Shown in pieces: positions 25,311-34,388 of a stretch of 43,054 nucleotides of DNA. Position 1 is the stretch's first letter, and each line of letters opens with the position of its first letter. The stretch covers positions 1 through 43,054 of the forward strand of contig JAJXWQ010000025.1 in the NCBI GenBank assembly GCA_021781555.1, given 5' to 3'. A program made the position numbers and the translations under genes. The stretch comes from a bacterium. GTDB lineage: Bacteria > Cyanobacteriota > Sericytochromatia > S15B-MN24 > VGJW01. The notes below the pieces were generated by a model. The model ran no database searches and was not told the DNA's origin. It saw nothing but the letters and a program-made list of their open reading frames with translations.

Positions 25311-25640
25311 ATGGGTGGAGTCGTCAAGGGGATCGAGAGCGCCTTCAGCGACGTGATGAAGATTGCCCAGCCCCTGTTGGGTATCGCCTCGACGTTCTTC
25401 CCGGCCCTGGCCCCGATCACGGCGGCCGTTGGCGCGGCCTCGAAGGCCCTGGGGTTCTTCCAGAGCGCGACCGGTCAGAGCGACTCCAACAAGCAGAGTG
25501 CGAACGACTCTGCCAAGAAGGCTGGCGGGGTCGTCAATGCCGTCGGCAGTCTGGTCGGCACATTCGACAAGGGTGCGGGCAACGAGATCAGTTCGTTCGC
25601 CTCGAAAGTCGGCTCGCTGGCTTCAGCATTCGGCTTCTAG
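25311..25640 (+). CDS. Small hydrophobic Gly/Ala/Ser-rich protein (109 aa)
   Basis: A 109-residue protein with GGTGGGAG just before the ATG. It has a long hydrophobic N-terminal half (IAQPLLGIASTFFPALAPIT followed by AAVGAASKALGFF), a Ser/Asn/Lys-rich linker, and a second amphipathic half (VVNAVGSLVGTF, SFASKVGSLASAFGF). There is no basic n-region, so a classical Sec signal is unlikely. No Cys. The composition recalls pore-forming or surface-active peptides and small secreted proteins, but I recognise no family. It is a single-gene unit bounded by an inverted repeat upstream and a strong hairpin downstream. Confidence 0.6.
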   Translation: MGGVVKGIESAFSDVMKIAQPLLGIASTFFPALAPITAAVGAASKALGFFQSATGQSDSNKQSANDSAKKAGGVVNAVGSLVGTFDKGAGNEISSFASKVGSLASAFGF

Positions 25641-25656
25641 AAAGCTTCGGGAGGGT

Positions 25657-25683
25657 GGCCCCGCGATCATCGATCGCGGGGCC
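25657..25683 (+). terminator. Hairpin downstream of the 109-aa gene
   Basis: A perfect 12-bp stem GGCCCCGCGATC/GATCGCGGGGCC with a 3-nt loop, followed by TTCGGGTT. Strong stem, weak T-tract. Confidence 0.75.
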
Positions 25684-25759
25684 TTCGGGTTAGCTGGGTA
25701 CAACATTGTGCAGCGATCGCCCGATGGTCGGCGGGCTCCAGAGCGGTTTGCCTGAAATG

Positions 25760-25840
25760 GATCGGTCCACGGGAGTCAATCGGCCCCGGTTCCGCGGCGA
25801 GGCGACCGTGCAGAGAGATCCGTTCGAACCGAGAAACGTA
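25760..25840 (+). repeat. Dispersed hairpin element, copy D (diverged)
   Basis: GATCGGTCCACGGGAGTCAA leads into a diverged core with GCGACCGTGCAGAG and CCGTTCGAAC. The outer stem AA(T)CGG/CCGTT persists with a bulge. It ends about 20 bp before the start of the next gene. Confidence 0.7.
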
Positions 25841-25860
25841 TAGCGAAGGGAGAGGCCCAC

Positions 25861-26970
25861 TTGCCCACAGAGAACTTCGATTTCGACCGCCTGAAACCCG
25901 AGCATCTGTCCCAGCTCTCAGAGGCCGAGCAGCAGCAGTTGCTGACCGACGTCAAGGCCGAGCTGGTGCGGGTCGAGGCCAAGGCCAAGGGGACGCAGCG
26001 CGAAGCCATCAAGAAGCTGCAGGCGCAGATCTCGCGCCACGAGGCTCAGGCCGCCTGGTACGAGGAGGAGCAGGCCAAGCTCGAGGCCCTGTTCGCCAAG
26101 CGTCCGCCGGAAGAGGATACCCCGGAGCAGCACAAGGCGCGCCAGGGCCTCGAGGTGGCCCGGACCTTCTTCAGCTCGGGGCGCAAGATGCTCACGCTCG
26201 AGCTCCACGGGATGAATGAGGATCTTGCCAAAGTAACCGGGGAACTGGCTGCCGTCGCGGCCGAGGTGGAGAACGGAGCAAAGCTGGCCGATCCCTTCGC
26301 GACCTACGACTGGCGGCTCGCGAGCGCCGAGTGCGACCTCGCCGCCGTCTCGTTGTCGATGTTCAGCTACGAGGTCGGACACCGGATCCTGGCGGGTGCA
26401 CTGGGCGTGCCACGCTATGCCCAGCCCGAGGCCGATGGCGCCACGTCCAGGCAAGCCACGACCGCGGCCTTGAAGGCGTCGGGCGGGAGCCGGGGCCTCA
26501 GCCAGACCCCGGTCGCGAGCGGCCGGGTCGCGACCTCGACCCTTGGCCTGGATGAAAGCGTCCCACCACCCGTCGAGGCGTTGCCGGCAGATCCCCTCGA
26601 GGCGGAGCCAGCGGTCGCCGAGGACCCCACGGCCGATCTCACGGACGAGGAGCGGCCGATCGTCGATCTGGTGTCCAGGCGGATCGCGTCGGATTCCAGC
26701 TTCGAGGCCCGGGCCAGGACGATCGCCACGCAGCTGGCCGAGGTCAACTGGATGATTCGCCAGGGGCGGGATTACCTGGCGCGCGCCGCGAGGGTGTCCC
26801 CCAAGGAAGCGATGCCGATCCTGCAGCAGGCGTTCTGGACGCGGCTGAACGGCAGGATCTACTTCCTTCAGCGGCTGGGCGAGCAGTGTGCCGACGACCG
26901 TGGACTGTCGGCCCTGTTCCCCAAGATCGAGATCCCGATACTGCCATTCCAGAAGTCCGAAGACGAATAG
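25861..26970 (+). CDS. Coiled-coil protein of unknown function (369 aa)
   Basis: A TTG start is used because GGGAGAGG lies about 6 nt upstream and the frame reads MPTENFDFDRLKPEHLSQLS. Residues about 15-90 are a Glu/Lys/Gln-rich coiled coil; 90-180 are helical (TFFSSGRKMLTLELHGMNED); 185-260 form a low-complexity Ala/Pro/Ser linker; 265-350 form a compact helical domain (VDLVSRRIASDSSFEARART and WMIRQGRDYLARAARVSPKE). There is no signal peptide or membrane segment. Not recognised. Probably co-transcribed with the GNAT gene 13 bp downstream. Confidence 0.65.
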   Translation: MPTENFDFDRLKPEHLSQLSEAEQQQLLTDVKAELVRVEAKAKGTQREAIKKLQAQISRHEAQAAWYEEEQAKLEALFAKRPPEEDTPEQHKARQGLEVARTFFSSGRKMLTLELHGMNEDLAKVTGELAAVAAEVENGAKLADPFATYDWRLASAECDLAAVSLSMFSYEVGHRILAGALGVPRYAQPEADGATSRQATTAALKASGGSRGLSQTPVASGRVATSTLGLDESVPPPVEALPADPLEAEPAVAEDPTADLTDEERPIVDLVSRRIASDSSFEARARTIATQLAEVNWMIRQGRDYLARAARVSPKEAMPILQQAFWTRLNGRIYFLQRLGEQCADDRGLSALFPKIEIPILPFQKSEDE

Positions 26971-26983
26971 CTCGGTTGGCGCC

Positions 26984-27859
26984 ATGAGACCTGCAGCAAG
27001 CCTCGACTTTCTGCAGGTCGATCGGCAGGTCGAGCGGTTTCTCCAGCAGGCCAGGCTCGAGGCCGATCCGCGGGCCTGGCAGGCAGAGTTCTGGCACCGC
27101 TTCATGCATGGCCCCTTTCCGGCAGCCTATGTCGCCGAGGGGGCGACCGTGCTGATCGGGGGAACGCCGGGCCACCGCATCGTCGAGTTCCATGCTGGCG
27201 ACGGGTGGGAGCGGGCGCTCGAGCTGCTGGCCGCCGATGACCGAGTCCAGGCGATATCCATTCCGTCCTGGCGTATTCCCGAACTGCCGGACAGCCCGCC
27301 GGCGCCGGGTTTTCGCCGGGTCACCCGCCTCGAGCACCGGTTCGATCTGAGGTTCGCTCCCCCTACGATCGGCCCGCCTCCGCCCGGTTACGAGGTCGAA
27401 CCCTACGATCCGGCGCGTCGCCAGGAGGTCGCCGCGCTCCTTTCCGCCGTCAATCAGGGGCTCGATGGCCTGTTTTTGACGTATCCAGAGCTTCCGGCGC
27501 AGTCGACCCTGGCGGTGGTGCTCGAGCGCCTGGAAGCCGGCGCGATCGGCGAGTTCCTGCCCGGTGTCTCCTTTCTGGCCTCGCGGCGAGGCCAGCTTGT
27601 CGGCCTGACGCTCGGCGTGCGCCAGTCTCCTGCGGAGACCCTGCTCTTCGAGATCGCCGTGCGCCTGCGACACCGGGGAAGCGGGCTGGCCCCGTATCTG
27701 ATCGCTCGTCTCGAGCACGAGCTGGCGCGTCAGGGCGCTTCGTGGATCCTGTTTGCCACGTCCGACACCCACCGGGGCGCAAACGCCCTTTTCGATCCGG
27801 CGCACGCCCGCACCGCCGTGGCTGGCTCGGTCTGGATATGGCTGCGCGGGTCGACTTGA
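26984..27859 (+). CDS. GNAT-family acetyltransferase
   Basis: A 291-residue protein. The C-terminal half (about 140-280) carries the GNAT fold: VSFLASRRGQLVGLTLGVRQ, FEIAVRLRHRGSGLAPYLIA with the acetyl-CoA loop R-x-R-G-S-G, and ILFATSDTHRGANALF. The N-terminal half (residues 1-120) may be a second degenerate GNAT-like half. The acceptor substrate is unknown. The ATG at 26984 is 13 bp after the preceding gene. Confidence 0.75.
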   Translation: MRPAASLDFLQVDRQVERFLQQARLEADPRAWQAEFWHRFMHGPFPAAYVAEGATVLIGGTPGHRIVEFHAGDGWERALELLAADDRVQAISIPSWRIPELPDSPPAPGFRRVTRLEHRFDLRFAPPTIGPPPPGYEVEPYDPARRQEVAALLSAVNQGLDGLFLTYPELPAQSTLAVVLERLEAGAIGEFLPGVSFLASRRGQLVGLTLGVRQSPAETLLFEIAVRLRHRGSGLAPYLIARLEHELARQGASWILFATSDTHRGANALFDPAHARTAVAGSVWIWLRGST

Positions 27860-27929
27860 GAGGGAGATCGCTGCTGCGTGCAAGCAGCGCCGCGAGGGCC
27901 GGGCTCGAGCCCGCGGGCCGCGAGACGAG

Positions 27930-29234
27930 ATGAAACCGATGGCAGCCTGGGAAACTCGGTCGAGTGCGCCGACGCCGGACGGGCCCGAGAAGCTCGCCCG
28001 GATGGAAGCCGTGCTGGCGCGCCTCGGCGATCCCCACCGGGGGGTGCGGGCCATTCACGTGGCAGGGACCAACGGCAAGGGTTCCGTCTGCGCCCTCCTC
28101 TCCAGCATCCTGACGGAGGCCGGGCTGGCGATCGGCAGGTATACCTCTCCCCATCTCGCAAGCTGGACCGAGCGGATCTGGGCGAATGGCGCCAGTCCGG
28201 GCACGGACACCTTCGACAAGCTGCTGGCCGAGGTTCGTCGGGCCGAGAAGCAAGCGCTCGGCGACGCGACCCTCGGGGAGTTCGCCCGGGTGACAGCGGC
28301 GGCATTCCTGTATTTCAAGCATTCTGCCGTGGACCTCGCGATCCTCGAGGCCGGACGGGGCGGCCGGTTCGATGCCACGAACGTGGCCTTTGCGCCCCTG
28401 CTTTCCATCGTCACGAACGTCGCAGACGATCACCTCGACGTCCTCGGTCCGAGCCTGGCCGACGTCGCCTGGCACAAGGCGGGGATCGCCAGAGCCGGCC
28501 GCCCTCTGCTCACGCAGGCCACCGGGGAGCCCTATGAGGTCCTCGCCCGGGTAGCCGCGGAGCGCGGGGCCCAGCTGGTGTCCGTCGCACCGGCCATGGC
28601 TCTGGCTGCGGACGCGCACAGCCAGAGCATCGCCTGTGCCGGTCGCACCTGGAACGTGAATCTGCTGGGGACCTACCAGGTTCAAAACACGGCCATGGCC
28701 GTCGCCGCGGCTAGCTTCCTGCGCCAGGATGGGCTGTGCGTGCCGGATGCCGCGATCGAATGTGGCCTGGAGCGGGTCAGCTGGCCCGGGCGGATGGAGG
28801 TATTCGAATCCAGCTCGGGGCGCTGGCTGTTCGACGGCGCCCACAATCCCGCGGGGGTTGCGGAGCTCTTGAGCTCTCTGGAACGCCACCTGCCAGACGA
28901 GGAGATCGTACTGGTCTTCGGGGCGATGCGGGACAAGCCGGCGACCCGGATGGCCGGAAGGCTCGCCGAGAGGGCCAAGGTCGTCATCTTGACCGCGCCG
29001 CCGTCGCCGAACGCGTTCGACCCGGTCCAGCTCGCACGAGACCTTGGCCCCCGGGCTGTCCAGGTCATCCCCGATCCCACCGAGGCACTCGTGGCCGCCC
29101 GACAACTGGCCGCCGGGCGCCGGATCCTGGTGAGCGGCTCGCTGTACCTGATTGGCCTGGCCCGGCGCTGGCTCGAGCTGAGCTACCCGGCCGGAACGGC
29201 GGGGGACAAGCTGGTTTTAAACAAAGCTGGCTGA
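27930..29234 (+). CDS. folC: Folylpolyglutamate synthase / dihydrofolate synthase
   Basis: A 434-residue Mur-ligase-like enzyme adding glutamate to dihydropteroate and reduced folates. Motifs: AIHVAGTNGKGSVCALLSS (P-loop), YTSPHLASWTERI, LEAGRGGRFDATNV, SIVTNVADDHLDVLG, LLGTYQVQNTAMA, SWPGRMEV and LFDGAHNPAG in the C-terminal Rossmann domain. The start ATG at 27930 (MKPMAAWETR) is followed by another ATG at 27939; either could be used. It follows the GNAT gene by 70 bp. Confidence 0.94.
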   Translation: MKPMAAWETRSSAPTPDGPEKLARMEAVLARLGDPHRGVRAIHVAGTNGKGSVCALLSSILTEAGLAIGRYTSPHLASWTERIWANGASPGTDTFDKLLAEVRRAEKQALGDATLGEFARVTAAAFLYFKHSAVDLAILEAGRGGRFDATNVAFAPLLSIVTNVADDHLDVLGPSLADVAWHKAGIARAGRPLLTQATGEPYEVLARVAAERGAQLVSVAPAMALAADAHSQSIACAGRTWNVNLLGTYQVQNTAMAVAAASFLRQDGLCVPDAAIECGLERVSWPGRMEVFESSSGRWLFDGAHNPAGVAELLSSLERHLPDEEIVLVFGAMRDKPATRMAGRLAERAKVVILTAPPSPNAFDPVQLARDLGPRAVQVIPDPTEALVAARQLAAGRRILVSGSLYLIGLARRWLELSYPAGTAGDKLVLNKAG

Positions 29235-29316
29235 CCATTTAGGTTTCCCTTTACCGGATCAAGAGGATCGCGACCGATAAGATGGCAGCTTCGCCCCGAA
29301 TGTCGTGAGGTGCCCT

Positions 29317-29925
29317 GTGATCAGCGTTCGGCCATCTGCTTTATCTGTCGTCCGTCCGCGGGACGGCGCCTCGCCCACTCCGCCCACGCTGGCCGCGGCG
29401 CCGGTGGCGAGCTCCACCCAGGTGCAGCCGGCCCAACCGGCGCAACAGACGGTGCAGAGCGTCTTCTCCTCCATCTGGTCGGCGGTTTCCGGGTTCTTCT
29501 CTTCGGTCGTCAACTGGTTCAAGAGCCTGTTCGCCGGCTCGAGTTCGGGCACGGGCTCGAGCTTGAGCCCATCCGATCAGGCCCTGGCGAGCCAGTACGG
29601 TCTCCTGGCCACTTCCGCCAACGTGGCGGCCTTCAAGACGGAGGTCAGCCAGTACGCGACGAATGGCACGCTGGGTCCTGGCTCGACCAACGCCGGAGCC
29701 GTCAGCCAGTTGCAGGCGGCGCTGTCGCAGCTCGGCTACAGCGTTTCGGTGACCGGGCAGTTCGACCAGACCACCGCTGCCGCCGTCACCAATTTCAAGG
29801 CGAGCAACGGCTTGCACCAGTCCTACCAGGCGGCCGATGGCAGCTGGGCCATCAACGAGTACGCGACGCCGGACGTGGTCTCGGCGATGCTCTCCGCCCT
29901 CAGGCAAAAGCTCGGCGCCCACTGA
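29317..29925 (+). CDS. Peptidoglycan-binding-domain protein with amphipathic N-terminal segment
   Basis: A 202-residue protein read from a GTG at 29317 (an upstream in-frame GTG at 29305 is possible). The C-terminal part (about 110-165, GAVSQLQAALSQLGYSVSVT followed by GQFDQTTAAAVTNFKASNGL) is a PG_binding_1 repeat, which binds peptidoglycan. Before it lies a Trp/Phe-rich amphipathic stretch (VFSSIWSAVSGFFSSVVNWF) and a Ser/Gly linker, with a Pro/Ala/Gln-rich N-terminus and no standard signal peptide. There is no hydrolase domain, so it may anchor or target something to the wall. Confidence 0.7.
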   Translation: MISVRPSALSVVRPRDGASPTPPTLAAAPVASSTQVQPAQPAQQTVQSVFSSIWSAVSGFFSSVVNWFKSLFAGSSSGTGSSLSPSDQALASQYGLLATSANVAAFKTEVSQYATNGTLGPGSTNAGAVSQLQAALSQLGYSVSVTGQFDQTTAAAVTNFKASNGLHQSYQAADGSWAINEYATPDVVSAMLSALRQKLGAH

Positions 29926-30064
29926 TCCGGCGAGGTCCAGCTCGGATCCAGGACCACCGCGGCCTCCAGGCTACCCTGCTTGGAGGCCCGAAGGGTGGGC
30001 GGGTTCGCCGCCGCGAGGGACCTGGACGGCGACCGGCGGCAACAGGAAGTATCATGGGCGCACG

Positions 30065-31081
30065 ATGACCGACAAGATCGTTTCGCCCATGCCCAGGATC
30101 GGCGATCGCCTGGCCGAGGTGCTGGTCCGGGTCAGCCACCTCCGGCGCATCGAGCGCAAGGACGGCGACGGGGCGTTTCACATCTTCAAGATGACGAACG
30201 CCTCGGTCCAGATCGGCGCGGTGATCTGGCGCGAGGCGGTCGACTTCCAGAATGGCGACTACCTACGCATCTGGGGTGACGTGAGGTCCTACCGCGATGG
30301 CATCCAGGCCGTGGTCGGGCGCTGGGAGCTGGTGCCGCGCGAGGAGGTCAACGGGCAGGACCTGGTTCCGCGCTGTCCGCGCCCTTTGGATGCCTTGGAG
30401 GCCGATCTCGAGGCGGCAATCGCCGGCGTCGAGGAGCCATGGATCCGGCGCCTCCTCGAGCACATGCTCCTCAAGGATCCCTACAGCGCCCGGCTCTACC
30501 GGCTGGCTCCGGCTGCCAAGACCCACCACCACCCGTACCTGCACGGATTGCTCGAGCACAACCTCCAGGTGCTCGAGCGCGCCTTGGGCCTGGCGGGATC
30601 GCTGCCCGTGGACCGGTCGCTGATCGTGGCCGGGGCGTTGCTCCACGACATTGGCAAGATCGAGGAATACGCGTTCGAGGGGGATAGCATCGAGTTCACC
30701 GAGGTCGGCAACCTCACCGGCCACATCGCCCTCGGCTATTACCTCACGCGCCGGGCGATCGAGCGGATCGAGGGCTTCCCTTCGGATCTGGCGACCGGCC
30801 TGCTGCACATTCTCCTGGCGCACCAGGGCCGCCTCGAATGGGGTTCGCCCGTCGAGCCCAAGACCGCCGAGGCCTTCATTGTCCACGAGGCGGACTCGCT
30901 CGATGCCCACCTTTACCAGGTTACCCGCACCGGCTTCGAGTCCCCGGGCCAGCGGATGGGCTTCTCCCGGAGCCTCGGGCGCGTCGTGCTCGGTAATCCG
31001 CACCTGGCCAGCGCCTCGGTTTATGATTACGCCCGGCCAGGGGCTATCGAGCCACCGTCAGATCAACAAGCTCTCCTCTGA
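30065..31081 (+). CDS. YhaM-type 3'-5' exoribonuclease (OB fold plus HD domain)
   Basis: A 338-residue protein. Residues about 10-95 form an OB-fold nucleic-acid-binding domain (GAFHIFKMTNASVQIGAVIW); residues about 150-300 form the HD domain with THHHPYLHGLLEHNLQVLE, LLHDIGKIEEYA and HILLAHQGRLEWGSP, the layout of Bacillus YhaM. YhaM is a metal-dependent 3'-5' exonuclease acting on RNA ends (and ssDNA in vitro). The last 15 residues are unconserved. It converges on mutS across a two-unit hairpin element. Confidence 0.85.
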   Translation: MTDKIVSPMPRIGDRLAEVLVRVSHLRRIERKDGDGAFHIFKMTNASVQIGAVIWREAVDFQNGDYLRIWGDVRSYRDGIQAVVGRWELVPREEVNGQDLVPRCPRPLDALEADLEAAIAGVEEPWIRRLLEHMLLKDPYSARLYRLAPAAKTHHHPYLHGLLEHNLQVLERALGLAGSLPVDRSLIVAGALLHDIGKIEEYAFEGDSIEFTEVGNLTGHIALGYYLTRRAIERIEGFPSDLATGLLHILLAHQGRLEWGSPVEPKTAEAFIVHEADSLDAHLYQVTRTGFESPGQRMGFSRSLGRVVLGNPHLASASVYDYARPGAIEPPSDQQALL

Positions 31082-31095
31082 GCCATTTGTCCTGG

Positions 31096-31222
31096 AGAGG
31101 ATCGGGCCGAAGGAGTCAAACGGGGCCCGGTTGCGCAGCGTAGCGACCGCGCAGAGGGACCCGCTCATACTGAGAAAGATACGGGGCCCGGTTGCGCAGC
31201 GTAGCGACCGCGCAGAGGGATC
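31096..31222 (+). repeat. Dispersed hairpin element, two-unit array (copies E1, E2)
   Basis: Two units with a 61-bp period (ACGGGGCCCGG at 31120 and 31181) between the convergent ends of the YhaM-type gene and mutS. The first unit has the full GAGAGGATCGGGCC leader seen also upstream of deoB; the second stops short, just after GCGCAGAGGGATCG, 15 bp from the mutS stop. Confidence 0.88.
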
Positions 31223-31234
31223 GCCGCGCCGGAG

Positions 31235-33799
31235 CTACAGGGCTCCGGAAAGCAGGTCGAAGAGCGGGAGCTGAGAGACCTCGGTCTCGTCTGTCGAAGC
31301 CTGGCGCAGTGCCAGCGACAGGCGGTTGCGCCGCTCGATCTCGGCCAGGATCTGCCGGGCCCGGCTCAAGATGGCCGGGGGCAGGCCGGCCAGTCGCGCG
31401 ACCTCGATGCCATAGCTGCGATCCGCTCCGCCCGGAACCACGCGCCGGAGGAAGACGATGCCGTCCTCGTGCTCCTCGACCAGCACCTGGCAGGTGCGCA
31501 CCCCTGGCTGTGACTTGGCGAGGTTGGTCAACTCGTGATAGTGCGTCGCGAACAGGGTCCGGGATTGCACCGTGCTGGCCAGGTGCTCTGCGACCGACCA
31601 GGCGATCGAGATGCCGTCGAAGGTGGACGTGCCCCGTCCGATCTCGTCGAGGAGCACCAGGGCGCGAGGTCCGGCCTGGTGGAGGATGGCGGCGGTCTCG
31701 TTCATCTCGACCATGAAGGTCGACTGGCCGGTGGCCAGGTCGTCCACCGCGCCGACGCGGGTGAAGATCCGGTCGACGACGCCGATCCGTGCCGCACGGG
31801 CGGGAACGAAGCAGCCGATCTGCGCCATCAGGACGATGAGGGCATTCTGCCGCATCCAGGTGCTTTTCCCGCTCATGTTGGGGCCGGTGATGATCAAGAG
31901 GCGGTTGCGATCGGTATCCAACCGGGTGTCGTTGGGGACATAGGTACCGGGCGGCAGCAGTCGTTCCACGACAGGGTGCCGTCCCGCGGTGATCTCGAGG
32001 GTGGTGGAGGCGTCGACGACGGGTCGGACGTAGTGGTGCTTGACCGCGCTCTCGGCGAACGCCAGCAGGACATCCAGATCGGCGATGTGGCCCGCCGTCT
32101 CGAGCAGTTGCGGTACATGGCCCTGAGCCTCTGCACGCAGCTCGACGAAGAGGTCGTACTCGAGATTGTGCATGCGTTCTCGGGCCGTCAGGAGCTCCCC
32201 TTCACGCTCCTTGAGATCGGGAGTCACGTAGCGTTCGGCGTTGACGAGCGTCTGCTTGCGCTGATAGTCGGCCGGGACGGCATCCCGGTTGGCGTGCGTG
32301 ATCTCGATGAAGTAGCCGAAGGTCTTGCTGTAGCCGATCTTGAGGCTGCGGATTCCGGTCCGCTCGCGCTCGGTCTGCTCGAGGGCAGTCATCCAGCTCT
32401 CGGTCTGGCTGGTCATGGCTCGCAGGCGGTCGAGTTCGGGGTCCAGGCCATCCTGGATGAGGCCGCCTTCGGTGACGGTGGCGGGCGGCGCATCGACAAG
32501 GGTCCGGGATATCTGCGCGGCGAGCGCCGTGAAGTCCGGATGGACGGTCGCGACAGGGTCGAGCAGGGCGTTGGCTCCAGCCCCTGCGACGCCGGCAGCG
32601 ATGGTGGGTAGAGCCGCCAGGGAATCGCGGAGCGCGAGCAGGTCGCGGGCATTGGCCGTGCCCGCTGCGATCCGCGTCGCCAGGCGCTCGAGGTCACGGA
32701 CGCCGGCCAGCGCCTCGAAGAGGCGCTGCCGCACGACTCCGGATCCGACGAGGAGCTCGACAGCATCGAGCCGGAGACCGATGGCGTCGGGATCGAGCAG
32801 GGGGTGGAGCAGCCAGGTGCGCATACGGCGTCCGCCCATCGCTGTGCGCGTGGAGTCGAGCACGTTGAGCAGCGATCCCGATGCCGCCCCGGCCCGGGCC
32901 GTCTGGGTAAGCTCGAGGTTGCGCCGCGAGCCGGCGTCGAGGCCCATGAAATCGGACTGGCGGTAGGGAACGATGGCGTGGAAGGGAGGCATGTGCGAAA
33001 GCTGGGTCTCCTGGAGATAAGCCAGGACGGCTCCGCAAGCCGCGACCGCGAGAGGATGCTGCTCCAGTCCGAAGGGCTCCAGGCTCACCACGCCGAAGTG
33101 ATCGAGGATCTGCTGCCTGCCTCGCTGGGGGCCAAACAGGTGATCCGGGCGCGGGGTGAGGGCGAGTTCCTCTCCCAGCGCCGCTTGCCACTCGGGGTCC
33201 AGGCGATCGGGAGTGAGCCGGATGGGGCCCCGGCCCCAGGCGATCTCCTGCCAGAGCGCAACGGGCACCGGCACCACGATCTCGGACGGAGCCAGACGCT
33301 GGAGCTCCGTCTGCACCTGCACTGCCGAACCGACCTCGGTGGCCTTGAACTCGCCGGTCGAGACGTCGCAATACGCGATCCCGAATCCCTTGCTCCCCTT
33401 GCAGACCGCCGCCAGGTAGTTGTTCTGCCGCTCGGAGAGGTACTGGCTCTCGAGCAACGTGCCGGGGGTCACCAGCCGCGTGACCTCGCGCTTCACGAGC
33501 CCCTTGGCGAAGCGTGGATCCTCGACCTGATCGCACATCGCGACGCGGTAGCCCTTGTCGATGAGACGCGCCAGGTACCCGTCGACCGCGTGGTGGGGCA
33601 CGCCAGCCATCGGCACGCGTTCTCCGCCCGATTCCCGGCTCGTGAGCGTGATCTCGAGTTCTCTGGCCGCGATCTGAGCGTCCTCGAAGAACATCTCGAA
33701 GAAGTCGCCCATGCGGTACATGAGCAGGCAATCCGGATGCTGCTGCTTGACCTCGAGGTACTGCTGCATCATCGGCGTGTAGACCGCGGCAGGTTGCAT
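31235..33799 (-). CDS. mutS: DNA mismatch repair protein MutS
   Basis: An 854-residue MutS1. The mismatch-recognition Phe-x-Glu is in MYRMGDFFEMFFED (residues 28-41), then the connector, lever and clamp domains, and the ABC ATPase with ITGPNMSGKSTWMRQ (Walker A), LVLLDEIGRGTSTFDG (Walker B) and ATHYHELT. Length and domain set are normal. It binds mismatches and recruits MutL; mutL is not in the window. The ribosome site before ATG 33799 is weak. The hairpin element lies on both sides of the gene (downstream at 31.1 kb, upstream at 34.0 kb). Confidence 0.97.
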   Translation of the reverse strand: MQPAAVYTPMMQQYLEVKQQHPDCLLMYRMGDFFEMFFEDAQIAARELEITLTSRESGGERVPMAGVPHHAVDGYLARLIDKGYRVAMCDQVEDPRFAKGLVKREVTRLVTPGTLLESQYLSERQNNYLAAVCKGSKGFGIAYCDVSTGEFKATEVGSAVQVQTELQRLAPSEIVVPVPVALWQEIAWGRGPIRLTPDRLDPEWQAALGEELALTPRPDHLFGPQRGRQQILDHFGVVSLEPFGLEQHPLAVAACGAVLAYLQETQLSHMPPFHAIVPYRQSDFMGLDAGSRRNLELTQTARAGAASGSLLNVLDSTRTAMGGRRMRTWLLHPLLDPDAIGLRLDAVELLVGSGVVRQRLFEALAGVRDLERLATRIAAGTANARDLLALRDSLAALPTIAAGVAGAGANALLDPVATVHPDFTALAAQISRTLVDAPPATVTEGGLIQDGLDPELDRLRAMTSQTESWMTALEQTERERTGIRSLKIGYSKTFGYFIEITHANRDAVPADYQRKQTLVNAERYVTPDLKEREGELLTARERMHNLEYDLFVELRAEAQGHVPQLLETAGHIADLDVLLAFAESAVKHHYVRPVVDASTTLEITAGRHPVVERLLPPGTYVPNDTRLDTDRNRLLIITGPNMSGKSTWMRQNALIVLMAQIGCFVPARAARIGVVDRIFTRVGAVDDLATGQSTFMVEMNETAAILHQAGPRALVLLDEIGRGTSTFDGISIAWSVAEHLASTVQSRTLFATHYHELTNLAKSQPGVRTCQVLVEEHEDGIVFLRRVVPGGADRSYGIEVARLAGLPPAILSRARQILAEIERRNRLSLALRQASTDETEVSQLPLFDLLSGAL

Positions 33800-33985
33800 T
33801 CCCGGCAGGCTCCTGGTCTGGACTGGAGAGGGTTCCCTGGAACGCGGGCGGCGGATCGCCCCGAGAAAGGATCCGCGAGGGCAAGGAACGTTTCAGCGCA
33901 GGGTGCGAGTGGCGCCCCGCGACGGCATCAAGGCGCCGATACCCGCCAGGATAGCACCCGCGGGGCGATCGTGGGCTCGTGGAGA

Positions 33986-34076
33986 TTTCGCAGGGTGAAC
34001 GAGTCCCTCGGCACGGTCGCTGCGCTGCACAAGCGGGCCCCGTTTGATGGCTTCGGCCCGAGCCCTTCCGGGCAGA
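33986..34076 (-). repeat. Dispersed hairpin element, copy F
   Basis: Read on the minus strand: GGGCTCGGGCCGAAGCCATC, then AAACGGGGCCC and the diverged inner stem (GTGC/GTGC in place of GCGC/GCGC), ending at GTTCACCCTGCG. It lies about 190 bp upstream of mutS in the leader orientation. Confidence 0.8.
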
Positions 34077-34082
34077 ACCGCT

Positions 34083-34286
34083 CTAGCGGCTTTGATCGAA
34101 GGCACTCTGTGCGATCGCGGGAACCTTGCCGCGTGGGAGGGCGATCGGCCGGCCCCCGAGCGTCAAGCTGTCCTTGCCGAGCAACCCGGTGCGGTTGGGC
34201 TGTGCCGGGCGCCGGGAGGTCGGGGCCTGCGAAAACGGGGACCGGATGGCCAGGCTGAGCTGGTCGCGGCCGACAGCGCCGCTCAC
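34083..34286 (-). CDS. Doubtful small ORF (67 aa)
   Basis: A GTG-initiated frame of 67 residues ending LGGRPIALPRGKVPAIAQSA then FDQSR, with GAGG about 7 nt upstream. Its TAG stop is directly followed by hairpin copy F, as with three better-supported genes. No family recognised; Arg/Pro/Ser-rich composition is compatible with chance in high-GC DNA. Confidence 0.25.
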   Translation of the reverse strand: MSGAVGRDQLSLAIRSPFSQAPTSRRPAQPNRTGLLGKDSLTLGGRPIALPRGKVPAIAQSAFDQSR

Positions 34287-34388
34287 CGGGGGATCCTCAC
34301 TTCAACGCGCACGTCATGGGTTGTCGACCGCAGCGCCGGTCGCTGGCCCAAGGCCCGGTTAAAGTTGTGACAAGGTTGGAGGGTCGAG

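Larger units (their letters stand above)
33800..34388. other. Intergenic region upstream of mutS
   Basis: A 589-bp gap that holds hairpin-element copy F (33986-34076) and a doubtful 67-residue minus-strand frame (34083-34286). No clear promoter for mutS is visible. Confidence 0.5.
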
